A stretch of DNA of 64,000 bases from Aeromonas veronii bv. veronii (GTDB taxonomy: Bacteria; Pseudomonadota; Gammaproteobacteria; Enterobacterales; Aeromonadaceae). Of this stretch, positions 17,482 to 27,329 are shown piece after piece. The stretch is taken from the NCBI RefSeq assembly GCF_000820225.1, contig NZ_CDDK01000018.1, positions 310,001-374,000 on the forward strand. Direction: 5' to 3'. Positions within the stretch are counted from its first letter, which is position 1; each line of letters starts with the position of its first letter. Position numbers and translations under genes: made by a program. The notes below the pieces were generated by a model that had not been told where the DNA came from, ran no database searches, and saw nothing but the letters and a program-made list of their open reading frames with translations.

Positions 17482-17858
17482 TGCGCCTCCTGTTGTTATT
17501 GCTGCCTGTTCCGGTCTTTGCCGAGACAGCGGCATCTGCCAACGTGCCTAGTCTGAGCTCCTGGTTGCTCTCCAGTCTGATGGTGATTGGTCTCATTCTG
17601 GTGCTGGGATTTCTGCTCAAGAAGAGCAAGCTGGCGACCGCCATGGGGGGCGGCCAGATGCGGGTCATCGCCTCGTTGCCGGTGGGTTACAAAGAGAAGC
17701 TGCTGGTGGTCAAGGTGGGCGAACAGCAGTTGCTGGTCGGCGTAACACCGCAGCAGGTCAACTTTCTCTACCGGCTGGAGGAGCCGCTGGACGAAAACCA
17801 GCCGCAGGCGTTTTCCCAGCAGCTTGGCAAATTGATGGGCAAGCATGAAAAAAGCTAA
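17478..17858 (+). CDS. fliO: FliO, export-gate assembly protein
   Basis: Membrane scaffold that helps FliP assemble. The 126 residues include a signal-like N-terminus ([15 protein letters not shown]) and a transmembrane helix near residues 31-50. The cytoplasmic domain has [20 protein letters not shown] and [14 protein letters not shown]. It overlaps fliN by four bases and fliP by fourteen. Confidence 0.92.
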   Translation: MMRLLLLLLPVPVFAETAASANVPSLSSWLLSSLMVIGLILVLGFLLKKSKLATAMGGGQMRVIASLPVGYKEKLLVVKVGEQQLLVGVTPQQVNFLYRLEEPLDENQPQAFSQQLGKLMGKHEKS

Positions 17859-18618
17859 CGGCTTATGGCTGAAAACGGGGCTGCTGGTCAGCCTGCTGAT
17901 ACCACTGTTTTGCTCCTGGCCTGCGCTGGCACAGGACGCCATGTCGGCGGTGACCGTCAAGACCATGGGGGATGGCTCTCAGGAGTACAGCCTGACCCTG
18001 CAAGTGCTGGCGCTGATGACCGCGCTCTCCTTCTTGCCGGCCATGGTGATCATGATGACCTCGTTTACCCGCATCATTGTGGTGTTGGGTATCTTGCGCC
18101 AGGCGATCGGTCTGCAACAGAGTCCTTCCAACCAGGTGTTGATCGGCATCGCCCTGTTCATGTCGTTCTTCATCATGTCGCCGGTGCTGGATCGCATCAA
18201 TGATGAGGCGTTGCAGCCCTATCTGGCCGAGACCATTCAGGCAAAGGAGGCGCTGGAGCGGGCCGAGTTGCCCATCCATCAGTTCATGCTGGCCCAGACC
18301 CGCATCAAGGATCTCAACACCTTTATGGAGATCGCCAACGTGCAGGTGGAGAAACCTGCCGATGTGCCGCTACGAGTGCTGATCCCGGCGTTTGTCACCA
18401 GCGAGCTGAAAACCGCCTTCCAGATTGGTTTTATGCTGTTCTTGCCGTTCCTGGTCATCGATCTGGTGGTCGCCAGTATTCTGATGGCGATGGGGATGAT
18501 GATGCTCTCGCCGATGATCGTCTCGCTGCCCTTCAAGTTGATGCTGTTCGTGATGGTGGATGGCTGGAATCTCATTCTGGGGTCGCTGGCCAACAGTTTC
18601 GGACTGGGTGCCGGTTAG
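17845..18618 (+). CDS. fliP: FliP, flagellar export gate
   Basis: Core subunit of the FliPQR export channel. The 257 residues have a cleavable-looking signal peptide ending near SWPALA, then the FliP hydrophobic segments. Signatures include [20 protein letters not shown] and [14 protein letters not shown], with the Met-rich [20 protein letters not shown] near the C-terminus. It overlaps fliO. Confidence 0.96.
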   Translation: MKKANGLWLKTGLLVSLLIPLFCSWPALAQDAMSAVTVKTMGDGSQEYSLTLQVLALMTALSFLPAMVIMMTSFTRIIVVLGILRQAIGLQQSPSNQVLIGIALFMSFFIMSPVLDRINDEALQPYLAETIQAKEALERAELPIHQFMLAQTRIKDLNTFMEIANVQVEKPADVPLRVLIPAFVTSELKTAFQIGFMLFLPFLVIDLVVASILMAMGMMMLSPMIVSLPFKLMLFVMVDGWNLILGSLANSFGLGAG

Positions 18619-18643
18619 CCGGTCGAGCGCAAGGAGCCCGAAC

Positions 18644-18913
18644 ATGAGTCCTGAAACCTTTGTCGACGTCTTTCGCGAGGCGCTCTGGCTGGTCAATATC
18701 ATGGTCAGCGCCGTGATCCTGCCCAGCCTCGCTATCGGGCTGGTGGTAGCCATTTTTCAGGCGGCCACCTCCATCAACGAACAGACCCTGAGCTTTCTGC
18801 CCCGTCTTATCGTGACCCTGCTGGCCCTGGGAATTGGTGCTCACTGGGGAATGCAGAGTCTGATGGACTTCTTCATACTGATGGTCAATCAAATCCCCGA
18901 GGTGGTGGGATGA
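18644..18913 (+). CDS. fliQ: FliQ, flagellar export gate
   Basis: An 89-residue export-gate protein with two transmembrane hairpins (about residues 15-40 and 55-78). It contains AIFQAATSINEQTLSFLPRL, typical of FliQ/SpaQ. The start at 18644 is preceded by AAGGAG at 18631; the longer open frame upstream overlaps fliP and is not coding. It overlaps fliR by four bases. Confidence 0.95.
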   Translation: MSPETFVDVFREALWLVNIMVSAVILPSLAIGLVVAIFQAATSINEQTLSFLPRLIVTLLALGIGAHWGMQSLMDFFILMVNQIPEVVG

Positions 18914-19707
18914 CCTACACAACCGCTCTGATCATGGAGTGGTTGTCTTCCATCCTCTGGCCGCTGGCGCGGGTGAGCAGCCTGCTGATGGTGATGGCGG
19001 TGTTCGGCAGCCGCCTTGCTCCTGCGCGGGTACGGATGGGGTTGGCTTTGGCCATCACCTTTCTGATTGCCCCGCTGCTTCCGAAAATGCCCCCTATCGA
19101 GCTCTTCTCGGCCGGCAGCTTTCTGGTATTGGGCCAGCAGCTGCTGATCGGTATTGCCCTCGGCCTGATGACCCAGTTTCTGATGGAGAGCTTCGTGATG
19201 GCCGGTCAGGTCATCGCTATGCAGACCAGTCTGGGTTTTGCCACCCTGGTGGACCCGATGAATGGCCAGTCGGCCCCCGTGGTGGGTCAGTTTTATCTGA
19301 TGCTGGCGACCCTTGTGTTTCTGGCGCTGGATGGTCATCTGGTGATGCTGCGGCTGGTCATTCTTAGTTTCGAGACACTGCCTGTCTCCGAGCACGGCCT
19401 CTCGGTTTCATCCATGAAAACCCTGAGTGCGTTTCTGGGTGTGATGTATCAGGCTGCTTTGGTGATGTCGCTTTCAGCCATCGTCGCCTTGCTCTTGATC
19501 AACTTCGCCTTTGGTGTCATGACCCGGGCGGCGCCGCAACTCAACATTTTCAGTATCGGTTTTGCGGTCAGCATGATGTCGGGTCTGCTCATCCTCTGGC
19601 TCACTATCGGCGGGTTCCTCGGCCACTTCGACATCATGTGGGAGCGGGTGCAGGAGGTCAGCTGCGAGCTGATCAACACCCAGTGCTTCGGGGGCGCTCA
19701 TGGCTGA
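18910..19707 (+). CDS. fliR: FliR, flagellar export gate
   Basis: Polytopic export-gate subunit of 265 residues with five or six hydrophobic segments. Conserved parts include VFGSRLAPARVRMGLALAIT and GQVIAMQTSLGFATLVDPMN. The stop overlaps the flhB start by eight bases. Confidence 0.95.
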   Translation: MTYTTALIMEWLSSILWPLARVSSLLMVMAVFGSRLAPARVRMGLALAITFLIAPLLPKMPPIELFSAGSFLVLGQQLLIGIALGLMTQFLMESFVMAGQVIAMQTSLGFATLVDPMNGQSAPVVGQFYLMLATLVFLALDGHLVMLRLVILSFETLPVSEHGLSVSSMKTLSAFLGVMYQAALVMSLSAIVALLLINFAFGVMTRAAPQLNIFSIGFAVSMMSGLLILWLTIGGFLGHFDIMWERVQEVSCELINTQCFGGAHG

Positions 19708-20830
19708 TACCGACCAGGAACGTACCGAACAACCCACGGGCAAACGACTGCAACAGGCCCGTGAAAAAGGGCAGATTGCACGTTCAAAAGAGCTGGGAAC
19801 CGCCAGCGTGTTGCTCTCGGCGGTATTTGGCCTGCTGATGCTCAAGGGCTCGCTGGCGACTGCCATGATCAAGGTAGTCACCATGGGCTTTACCCTGGAC
19901 AGGGAGCAGGCTTTCGATCCCAATGCCATGATCGCTATGGTGCCGGCGCTGCTGGGGGAACTGGTGCTTCCGCTGGGACTCTTGTTTGCGCTGGTGGCGA
20001 TTGCCGCTTTTATCGGCAACACCCTGATGGGGGGGATGAACTTCTCCACCGAAGCCATGATGCCCAAGATGAGCAAGCTGAGCCCGCTCAGCGGCCTCAA
20101 GCGAATGTTCGGGGTGCAGTCGCTGATTGAGCTGGTCAAATCCATCGCCAAGGTGGTGTTCATCACCCTGTTTGCCTGGTGGATGTTATCAAGTCAGTTT
20201 AATCATCTGCTCAACCTATCCATGGAGGGTTTCCCCGGCGGTATTATCGATGCGCTGGAGTTGTTTCTCTGGATGTTGATCATCCTCTGCTGCGCCCTGC
20301 TCCCCATCGTGGCCATCGATGTGCCGTTCCAGCAGTGGAACCACATGCGTCAGCTCAAGATGACCAAACAGGAGGTCAAGGACGAGTTCAAGGACAGCGA
20401 AGGCAAGCCCGAGGTAAAGGGCAAGATCCGTCAGTTGCAGATGCAGATGGCGATGCGCCGGATGATGGGGGATGTACCCAAGGCCGATGTGGTGATCACC
20501 AACCCGACCCACTACTCGGTAGCGCTCAAGTATGATGCGGGAAAACCCGGTGCCGCGCCCAAGGTCGTGGCCAAGGGCACCGATGAAATTGCAATGAAGA
20601 TCAGGGAGATCGCCAGAGAGTACGAGATCCCCATCATGCCGTCACCAGCCTTGACCCGGGCTATTTACCACTCAACCGAGCTGGGCCACGAGATCCCGGA
20701 AGGGCTGTTTGCGGCGGTAGCCCAGGTGCTCGCCTATGTCTTCCAGCTCAAGAAATTCCGCCGTGGTCAGGGGCGCCGTCCCCAGCCGCTGGCTAAAGAT
20801 CTGCCTATTCCGACCGAATATCGGAAATGA
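19700..20830 (+). CDS. flhB: FlhB, export specificity switch
   Basis: Membrane component that switches export from rod/hook to filament substrates. The 376 residues start DTDQERTEQPTGKRLQQARE, with four transmembrane helices between about 30 and 210. The self-cleaving NPTH motif is at residues 268-271. Last gene of the fliE-flhB run; a sigma54 promoter for flhA follows. Confidence 0.96.
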   Translation: MADTDQERTEQPTGKRLQQAREKGQIARSKELGTASVLLSAVFGLLMLKGSLATAMIKVVTMGFTLDREQAFDPNAMIAMVPALLGELVLPLGLLFALVAIAAFIGNTLMGGMNFSTEAMMPKMSKLSPLSGLKRMFGVQSLIELVKSIAKVVFITLFAWWMLSSQFNHLLNLSMEGFPGGIIDALELFLWMLIILCCALLPIVAIDVPFQQWNHMRQLKMTKQEVKDEFKDSEGKPEVKGKIRQLQMQMAMRRMMGDVPKADVVITNPTHYSVALKYDAGKPGAAPKVVAKGTDEIAMKIREIAREYEIPIMPSPALTRAIYHSTELGHEIPEGLFAAVAQVLAYVFQLKKFRRGQGRRPQPLAKDLPIPTEYRK

Positions 20831-20883
20831 CAAAGTTCTGACGTAGTCAAAATAAATCCATTGCATTTCAATGTCTTGTATTG

Positions 20884-20902
20884 TTGGCTTGATGTTTGCT
20901 TT
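20884..20902 (+). promoter_or_regulatory. sigma54 -24/-12 promoter of flhA
   Basis: TTGGCTTGATGTTTGCTTT has GG and GC ten bases apart with TTGCT at -12. Transcription would begin near 20911, 27 bases before the flhA ATG. Confidence 0.75.
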
Positions 20903-20937
20903 AATCTGGCACCAGCAGGTTGAAATTGAGAAGCGCG

Positions 20938-23040
20938 ATGGAATTCAAGGCAGTATTGGGCCAGTTCAAAGAGTACCGGGGAGTATTGGGCAAAGGCCTT
21001 GGTACCCCTCTACTGGTATTGGCCGCGCTCGGCATGGTGGTGTTACCCATCCCGCCGCTGATGCTGGACGTGCTCTTCTCCTTTAACATTGCCCTCTCCA
21101 TCGTGGTGCTGCTGGTATCCGTCTATACCCGCCGCCCCCTCGAATTTGCTGCCTTCCCGACCGTACTGCTGCTCGCTACCTTGCTGCGGTTGGCGTTGAA
21201 CGTCGCCTCGACCCGGGTGGTGTTACTGGAAGGTCATAATGGCAGTGCGGCGGCCGGCCATGTGATCGAGGCGTTCGGTAACGTGGTGATCGGCGGCAAC
21301 TATGCGGTCGGCATCATCGTTTTCACCATCCTGATGATCATCAACTTTGTGGTCATTACCAAGGGTTCCGGGCGGATCGCGGAAGTGAGTGCCCGTTTTA
21401 CCCTTGATGCGATGCCGGGCAAACAGATGGCCATCGATGCCGATTTGAACGCCGGCCTTATCAATCAGGAAGAGGCGAAGAAGCGTCGTCAGGATGTAAC
21501 CCAGGAAGCTGACTTCTACGGCTCCATGGATGGTGCCTCCAAGTTTGTCAAAGGGGATGCCATTGCGGGCATCATGATCCTCTTTATCAACATCATCGGC
21601 GGCTTCATCATCGGGATGATGCAGCACCAGCTGACCTTCAGCGAATCTGCCGAGATCTATACCCTGTTGGCCATCGGTGACGGTCTGGTGGCGCAGATCC
21701 CCTCTCTGCTGCTCTCCATCGCCGCCGCCATCATAGTGACCCGTCAGAATACTGATCAGGACATGGGTACCGCAGTACTGGGCCAGCTGTTTGACAATCC
21801 CAAGGCGCTGATCATCTCGGCCGGCATTCTGCTGATGATGGGGTTGGTGCCGGGGATGCCGCATTTCGCCTTCCTGAGTCTGGGTGCTCTCGCTGCCGCT
21901 GGCGCCTGGTGGTTGCTGCGCCGCGAGAAACTGGCAGCCGCCAAAGCGGCCAAGGGTGAGTTGCTACCTGCTACTGCCGAGCAACCCCATGAGCAGAAAG
22001 AGCTGAGCTGGGACGATGTGATGCCGGTGGACATCATCGGGCTGGAAGTGGGTTATCAGCTGATCCCGCTGGTGGATCGCAATCAGGGGGGCGAACTGCT
22101 CAACCGGATCAAAGGGGTGCGCAAGAAACTCTCGCAAGAGCTGGGCTTTCTGGTCCCGGCCGTCCACATTCGCGACAACCTGGATCTGGCGCCAAATCAA
22201 TACCGCATCACCTTGATGGGGGTCAGTACCGGCGAGGCCAATGTCTACCATGATAAGGAGATGGCCATCAATCCGGGGCAGGTGTTCGGCCAGATCCAGG
22301 GGATAGCGACCCGGGATCCCGCCTTCGGACTGGAAGCGGTCTGGGTTGCCAAGGACATGATCTCTCAGGCACAGACGCTGGGGTATACGGTGGTGGATAC
22401 CGCGACCGTGGTGGCTACCCATCTGAGCCAGATCCTGACCAACCATGCGGCTCTGCTGCTGGGCCATGACGAAGTACAACAGCTGCTCGACATGATTGGC
22501 AAACATCAGAGCAAGCTGGTCGAAGGGTTGGTGCCGGAAGTGATCAGCATGGGTAACCTTGTGAAGGTATTGCAGAATTTGCTCAATGAAGGCGTGCCAA
22601 TCCGCGATATGCGCACTATCCTGCAGACCCTGGTTGAATACGCGCCGCGCAGTCCGGATCCGGAAGTGCTCACGGCCGCTTGCCGGATTGCCCTGCGTCG
22701 CCTGATTGTGCAGGAGATTGCAGGCCCGGATCCCGAGTTGCCGGTGATTACCTTGGCGCCGGAATTGGAACGTATATTGCATCAATCCCTGCAGGCAGGT
22801 GGCGGTGATGGTGCCGGTATTGAACCGGGTCTGGCAGAGCGGATGCAGCGTTCGCTGGTGGAAGCCACTCAACGACAAGAATTGGAAGGCCAACCGGCCG
22901 TGCTTCTGACATCGGGGATCTTGCGCAATACCCTGGCGAAATTTGTCAAGAATGCCATTCCTGGATTGCGCGTTCTGTCTTATCAGGAAGTGCCCGACGA
23001 CAAGCAGATCCGCATCGTCAGTGCGGTAGGGCAGAACTAG
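20938..23040 (+). CDS. flhA: FlhA, export gate ring
   Basis: Large membrane component of the flagellar export gate, thought to couple proton motive force to export. The protein has 700 residues. The N-terminal half is hydrophobic, with eight predicted helices. The FHIPEP-type loop is seen in VASTRVVLLEGHNGSAAAGH, AVGIIVFTILMIINFVVITK and SARFTLDAMPGKQMAIDADL. The cytoplasmic C-terminal domain starts near 360. The ATG at 20938 has GAGAAG upstream. A TTG at 20920 would be too near the predicted transcription start. Confidence 0.96.
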   Translation: MEFKAVLGQFKEYRGVLGKGLGTPLLVLAALGMVVLPIPPLMLDVLFSFNIALSIVVLLVSVYTRRPLEFAAFPTVLLLATLLRLALNVASTRVVLLEGHNGSAAAGHVIEAFGNVVIGGNYAVGIIVFTILMIINFVVITKGSGRIAEVSARFTLDAMPGKQMAIDADLNAGLINQEEAKKRRQDVTQEADFYGSMDGASKFVKGDAIAGIMILFINIIGGFIIGMMQHQLTFSESAEIYTLLAIGDGLVAQIPSLLLSIAAAIIVTRQNTDQDMGTAVLGQLFDNPKALIISAGILLMMGLVPGMPHFAFLSLGALAAAGAWWLLRREKLAAAKAAKGELLPATAEQPHEQKELSWDDVMPVDIIGLEVGYQLIPLVDRNQGGELLNRIKGVRKKLSQELGFLVPAVHIRDNLDLAPNQYRITLMGVSTGEANVYHDKEMAINPGQVFGQIQGIATRDPAFGLEAVWVAKDMISQAQTLGYTVVDTATVVATHLSQILTNHAALLLGHDEVQQLLDMIGKHQSKLVEGLVPEVISMGNLVKVLQNLLNEGVPIRDMRTILQTLVEYAPRSPDPEVLTAACRIALRRLIVQEIAGPDPELPVITLAPELERILHQSLQAGGGDGAGIEPGLAERMQRSLVEATQRQELEGQPAVLLTSGILRNTLAKFVKNAIPGLRVLSYQEVPDDKQIRIVSAVGQN

Positions 23041-23056
23041 TTAGCGGAGACGACGG

Positions 23057-24481
23057 GTGAAGATTAAGCGGTTTTTTGCCAAGGATATGCGAACGGCTCT
23101 GGCCGAGGTCAAGGAGACTCTCGGGCCTGACGCCGTCATCATGTCCAACAAGAAGGTCACCGGAGGGGTAGAGATAGTCGCCGCAGTCGATTATCAATCC
23201 CAGGTTCCGGGGCCCAAAGATGCGCCGGTTCGCCGTCAGCTGAACGATGAGAGCGTCAATATTTCGTCTGCTGCACGGCAGATGATCCGCCCCGAGCCGA
23301 CGCCGGCGAAGGAGCAGAACGAACATTATGCCGATACCCTGGCCGCCTTGCTGGCGCGCCAGCAGAAGCTCAAGCCGGGCAATGGGGCGCCACTGGGTAA
23401 TACCCAATCGGCCGGTCTGGCCGCTGCCAATGCAGCGCCCAGAACATTGGCCGAGCAGGGGCAGTGGGGCGCAGCTCCCGAACCTGCCAAGCCCAAAGCT
23501 CGGGTTGCGTCCGGCCAGCGCCCCCCTCAACCTGCCCAGCGGGATCAGGAGATGGAAGGGATGCGCAAGGAGATGGCCAGCATCCGTAAATTGCTGGAGC
23601 ACCAGATCTCCGGGCTGATGTGGCAAGAGGTGGAGCGCCGCGAACCGATGCGGGCCCTGTTGATCAAGGAGCTCAAGAAACTGGGCTTTGATGATGCCTT
23701 TGCCGATCAACTGGCGGGACTGATCCCCGAAGATATGTCCATCCATCAGGCGATGGCCCAGTTGGCCGAAGTGCTGACGGCCCAGCTCAAGATCAGTGAG
23801 GACGAGATCATGCGTCAGGGCGGCGCGGTGGCGCTGCTTGGTCCGACCGGGGTGGGCAAAACCACTACCATCGCCAAGCTGGCTGCCCGTTTCGCCATGA
23901 AGTATGGCGCCGAGCAGGTGGCGCTGATCACCACCGACAACTACCGGATTGGTGCCCATGAACAGCTGCAGACCTATGGCCGCATCATGGGGTGTCCGGT
24001 GCGGCAGGTACGTGATGCCGAAGAGTTGGCCAATGCTCTTTATCAGTTCCGCCATCGTCGGCTGGTACTGATCGATACGGCCGGCGTTGGCCAACGGGAT
24101 ATCCGCTTGACCGAGCAGCTCGATACCTTGGTCAAGAATGCCAAGGTACGGATCCGCAGTTATCTGGTGATGTCGGCAACTTCCCAGCGTCGGGTGATGC
24201 AGGAGGCGGTTGACCATTTCCGGCGTATTCCATTAAGCGGCTGCATACTTACCAAATTGGATGAAAGTCTGAATCTGGGCGAAGTGATTAACGTGTGTAT
24301 CCAGAATTCATTGCCCATCAGCTATATCACTGACGGACAAAGGGTTCCGGAAGATATTCAGGTTGCCAATGCGGCGCAGCTCGTCGGGGCTGCCATGGGC
24401 TCGCTGGAGCGAGAAACAGAGGAGCCCTATTTCTGGGGCGCAGGCTTTGGCGAGGCCGAAGATTCGGAGTTTTATGAGTAA
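23057..24481 (+). CDS. flhF: FlhF, SRP-type GTPase placing the polar flagellum
   Basis: SRP-family GTPase that selects the pole and recruits the first flagellar parts. The protein has 474 residues with a GTG start, preceded by GGAG seven bases upstream. A basic N-terminus (KIKRFFAKDMRTALAEVKET) is followed by a variable linker to about residue 160. The NG domain has the P-loop GPTGVGKT at residues 262-269, DNYRIGAHEQLQTYGRI and TKLDES. It overlaps flhG by eight bases. FlhF and FlhG together set number and place of polar flagella. Confidence 0.96.
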   Translation: MKIKRFFAKDMRTALAEVKETLGPDAVIMSNKKVTGGVEIVAAVDYQSQVPGPKDAPVRRQLNDESVNISSAARQMIRPEPTPAKEQNEHYADTLAALLARQQKLKPGNGAPLGNTQSAGLAAANAAPRTLAEQGQWGAAPEPAKPKARVASGQRPPQPAQRDQEMEGMRKEMASIRKLLEHQISGLMWQEVERREPMRALLIKELKKLGFDDAFADQLAGLIPEDMSIHQAMAQLAEVLTAQLKISEDEIMRQGGAVALLGPTGVGKTTTIAKLAARFAMKYGAEQVALITTDNYRIGAHEQLQTYGRIMGCPVRQVRDAEELANALYQFRHRRLVLIDTAGVGQRDIRLTEQLDTLVKNAKVRIRSYLVMSATSQRRVMQEAVDHFRRIPLSGCILTKLDESLNLGEVINVCIQNSLPISYITDGQRVPEDIQVANAAQLVGAAMGSLERETEEPYFWGAGFGEAEDSEFYE

Positions 24482-25358
24482 CATGTATATGGATCAGGCG
24501 AGTGGTCTGCGCAAAATGCGTCAAAACAATCGAGTAAAAGTAATCGCCGTTTCCGGTGGTAAAGGTGGCGTGGGCAAGACCAACGTGACCCTGAACGTGG
24601 CCGGAGCCATGGCCGCCCAAGGCAAGCGGGTGATGGTGCTGGATGCCGACCTGGGTCTGGCCAACGTCGACGTCATGCTGGGGCTGCGGGTTCATCGCAA
24701 CCTCTCTCATGTCCTGGCGGGTGAATGCACCATCGACGATATCATCGTCGAAGGCCCTTACGGCATGATGATCGTGCCTGCGACCTCGGGCACCCAGTCC
24801 ATGGTCGAGCTTTCTCCGGTGCAGCATGCCGAACTTATCCGTGCCTTCAGCGAAATGAAGACCCAGGTCGACATCCTGCTGGTGGATACGGCTGCGGGGA
24901 TCTCCGACATGGTGCTGAGCTTCACCCGTGCCGCTCAGGACATCATGGTGGTGGTCTGTGATGAGCCGACCTCCATCACCGATGCCTACGCCCTCATCAA
25001 GATCCTCTCCAAGGATCACGGTGTGTTTCGTTTCAAGGTAGTGGCCAATATGGTGCGCAGTCTGCGCGAAGGGCAGGAGCTCTTTGCCAAACTGACCCGG
25101 GTCACGGATCGTTTCCTCGACACTTCGCTGGAGCTGGTCGCCTGTGTACCTTATGACACCAACCTGCGTGCCGCCGTGCGCAAGCAGAAGCTGATTGTCG
25201 AGGCGTTTCCCAAGTCGCCGGCCGCACTGGCGTTCCGGGCCCTTGCCAACAAGGCTGCGAGCTGGCCGGTTCCCAACCAGCCGGGCGGCCATCTGGAGTT
25301 TTTCCTGGAAAATTTGTTGCAGAAACCGGCCACAACACAGGAAGGTTCCCGTGAATAA
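24474..25358 (+). CDS. flhG: FlhG (FleN), MinD-like regulator of flagellar number
   Basis: ParA/MinD-type ATPase that limits polar flagella to one and counteracts FlhF. The protein has 294 residues. The deviant Walker A GGKGGVGKT is at residues 28-36, then VMVLDADLGLANVDVMLGL and LLVDTAAGISDMVLSF. The N-terminal MDQASGLRKM matches the FlhG motif that activates FlhF. The start at 24474 overlaps the end of flhF; a longer open frame upstream lies inside flhF. Confidence 0.95.
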   Translation: MSNMYMDQASGLRKMRQNNRVKVIAVSGGKGGVGKTNVTLNVAGAMAAQGKRVMVLDADLGLANVDVMLGLRVHRNLSHVLAGECTIDDIIVEGPYGMMIVPATSGTQSMVELSPVQHAELIRAFSEMKTQVDILLVDTAAGISDMVLSFTRAAQDIMVVVCDEPTSITDAYALIKILSKDHGVFRFKVVANMVRSLREGQELFAKLTRVTDRFLDTSLELVACVPYDTNLRAAVRKQKLIVEAFPKSPAALAFRALANKAASWPVPNQPGGHLEFFLENLLQKPATTQEGSRE

Positions 25359-26070
25359 AGCCCAAGCGTACTTGCGTCATCAGGATTCCTATGTGCTGGT
25401 GGAGCGTCATGCTCCCCTGGTCAAGCGAATTGCCCAGCATTTGTTGGCTCGCCTGCCCAGCAGTGTCTTGCTGGATGACCTGATCCAGGCAGGTATGATT
25501 GGGCTGCTTGAAGCCTCCCGCAATTTTGACGGTAGCAAGGGGGCCAGCTTCGAGACGTATGCCGGGATCCGCATCCGAGGCGCCATGCTGGATGAGATCC
25601 GGCGTGGTGACTGGGTACCCCGCTCTGTGCATCGCAACAGTCGGGCTATTGCAGAAGCGATCGAGAATGTCGAGCAGACGCACGGTCGTGACGCGCGAGA
25701 TACCGAGGTTGCTGCCGAGATGGGGGTCTCCATCGCTGATTACCATGCGATGCTGCAAGACGTCTCTTGCGGCAAAATTATCGGTATCGAGGATCTGGGG
25801 GTCAGCGAGGATGTGATCGGCCACCCCGATGATGCCCCTTCCGGCTCGGGATTCGATGAATTGGCTGCCGAGCGATTTCAGATTCAATTATCCGAGCAAA
25901 TTGGTCGTCTACCAGAGAGAGAAGCTTTGGTTCTCTCTCTTTACTACGATGAAGAGCTGAATTTGCGTGAAATTGGCGAGGTTTTGAATGTCAGCGAGTC
26001 GCGTGTGAGCCAGATCCACAGTCAGGCAATGCACAGATTGCGTGCTCGTTTGAGAGATTGGCATCTATAA
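25351..26070 (+). CDS. fliA: FliA, sigma-28 for late flagellar genes
   Basis: Flagellar sigma factor for flagellin, motor and chemotaxis genes. The protein has 239 residues with a GTG start at 25351, preceded by GGAAGG. Region 2 contains LLDDLIQAGMIGLLEASRNF, region 3 RGAMLDEIRRGDWVPRSVHR, and the region 4 helix-turn-helix NLREIGEVLNVSESRVSQIH. It overlaps flhG. Confidence 0.96.
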   Translation: MNKAQAYLRHQDSYVLVERHAPLVKRIAQHLLARLPSSVLLDDLIQAGMIGLLEASRNFDGSKGASFETYAGIRIRGAMLDEIRRGDWVPRSVHRNSRAIAEAIENVEQTHGRDARDTEVAAEMGVSIADYHAMLQDVSCGKIIGIEDLGVSEDVIGHPDDAPSGSGFDELAAERFQIQLSEQIGRLPEREALVLSLYYDEELNLREIGEVLNVSESRVSQIHSQAMHRLRARLRDWHL

Positions 26071-26150
26071 GTGTTTGTACTGGCTACACTGAGATGAAAC
26101 TCTAAGGCATAATCCGCACGACACAACCCGTTTTTAGCATCATGTAAGTG

Positions 26151-26166
26151 AGCCACTCTGGTGGCT
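26151..26166 (+). promoter_or_regulatory. hairpin in the cheY leader
   Basis: AGCCAC-TCTG-GTGGCT, a six-base perfect stem with a four-base loop, ending four bases before the cheY Shine-Dalgarno AGGAGG (26171-26176). It could affect cheY translation. No T tract follows, so it is not a normal terminator. Confidence 0.4.
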
Positions 26167-26181
26167 ATTTAGGAGGGAATT

Positions 26182-26565
26182 TTGGACAAGAACATGAAAA
26201 TCCTCATTGTTGACGATTTTTCAACGATGCGCCGGATTATCAAGAACTTGCTGCGCGACTTGGGATTCAACAATACCCATGAGGCGGATGACGGCAATAC
26301 AGCGCTGCCGATGCTGAAAAATGGTGATTTTCAGTTTGTAGTTACCGACTGGAACATGCCTGGCATGCAAGGTATTGACCTGCTTAAAGCCATCCGTGTC
26401 GATGAGAAGCTCAAGCATCTGCCGGTACTGATGGTAACTGCTGAAGCCAAACGTGAGCAGATCATTGAAGCCGCCCAAGCTGGCGTCAACGGTTACATCG
26501 TCAAGCCCTTCACCGCAGCAACGCTCAAAGAAAAACTCGACAAAATTTTCGAACGAATTGGCTAA
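26182..26565 (+). CDS. cheY: CheY, chemotaxis response regulator
   Basis: Single-domain receiver that binds FliM when phosphorylated. With a TTG start at 26182 it has 127 residues. The acidic pocket is D11-D12, phospho-acceptor D56 (TDWNMPGM), T86 and K108 (IVKPF). TTG is chosen because a perfect AGGAGG lies five bases upstream; the ATG at 26194 would be 17 bases away. First gene of the che block, 111 bases after fliA. Confidence 0.95.
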   Translation: MDKNMKILIVDDFSTMRRIIKNLLRDLGFNNTHEADDGNTALPMLKNGDFQFVVTDWNMPGMQGIDLLKAIRVDEKLKHLPVLMVTAEAKREQIIEAAQAGVNGYIVKPFTAATLKEKLDKIFERIG

Positions 26566-26577
26566 GGAGCTGCAGGG

Positions 26578-27318
26578 ATGATGGCCAAAACGAGAGCAAT
26601 GATTTCGCTCGACCAGGCAAGGATGCTTGTTGCTCATCTGGAGCAAGGCGAATTTGAGCTGGCCGATGAACTGCTTGCCGAAGTATGTGCCCCCAACGCA
26701 GCCGATCTGTTTGAAAAAGTAGGTCAGCTGACCCGACAACTGCATGATTCACTTCAAGAATTTCGCCTCGATCCCCGTATTCCCGATTTGGCTACTCATG
26801 ACATTCCCGATGCTCGGGAGCGTTTGAGCTACGTTATCGATATGACCGACAAAGCGGCCAATCGCACAATGGATGCGGTGGAAGCCAGTTTGCCGATAGC
26901 GGATCGCCTGAATGACAATATCCAGCTGGTGATGCCGAACTGGAATGCCCTGATGTCTCGTGACATGAGCGTGGGGCAGTTCAAATCCTTATGCCACCAA
27001 CTTGATGATTTTATTAAGGCTTCAGAGTCTGATGCCGATAAATTACGGCAACTGCTGACAGAAATCCTGATGGCGCAAGATTTTCAGGATTTGACAGGTC
27101 AGATGATCCGCAAGGTCATCAAGCTTGTTCAGGAAGTTGAAACAAAATTAATAGAAATGCTGACCATGTTTGGTGAGGCTTCTGCTGAGCATTCAACTCG
27201 TAGTATTCCTGTCAACGGGATTGAAGCAGAGGGCCCTATCATGAACCCCGAGGCTCGTGCCGATGTGGTCAATGGTCAGGATGATGTGGACGATCTGCTG
27301 TCTAGCTTGGGATTCTAA
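26578..27318 (+). CDS. cheZ: CheZ, CheY-P phosphatase
   Basis: Helical phosphatase that dephosphorylates CheY-P. The protein has 246 residues. The conserved core LMAQDFQDLTGQMIRKVIKL carries the catalytic Gln of the family. The ending DDVDDLLSSLGF is the CheY-tethering peptide. GGAG precedes the start; ATG at 26581 is an alternative. Confidence 0.95.
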   Translation: MMAKTRAMISLDQARMLVAHLEQGEFELADELLAEVCAPNAADLFEKVGQLTRQLHDSLQEFRLDPRIPDLATHDIPDARERLSYVIDMTDKAANRTMDAVEASLPIADRLNDNIQLVMPNWNALMSRDMSVGQFKSLCHQLDDFIKASESDADKLRQLLTEILMAQDFQDLTGQMIRKVIKLVQEVETKLIEMLTMFGEASAEHSTRSIPVNGIEAEGPIMNPEARADVVNGQDDVDDLLSSLGF

Positions 27319-27329
27319 TGGAGTGACGC

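Noticed and set aside
23018..24217. 399-residue minus-strand frame opposite flhF
   Set aside because: Antisense shadow; FlhF GTPase motifs on the plus strand are intact.
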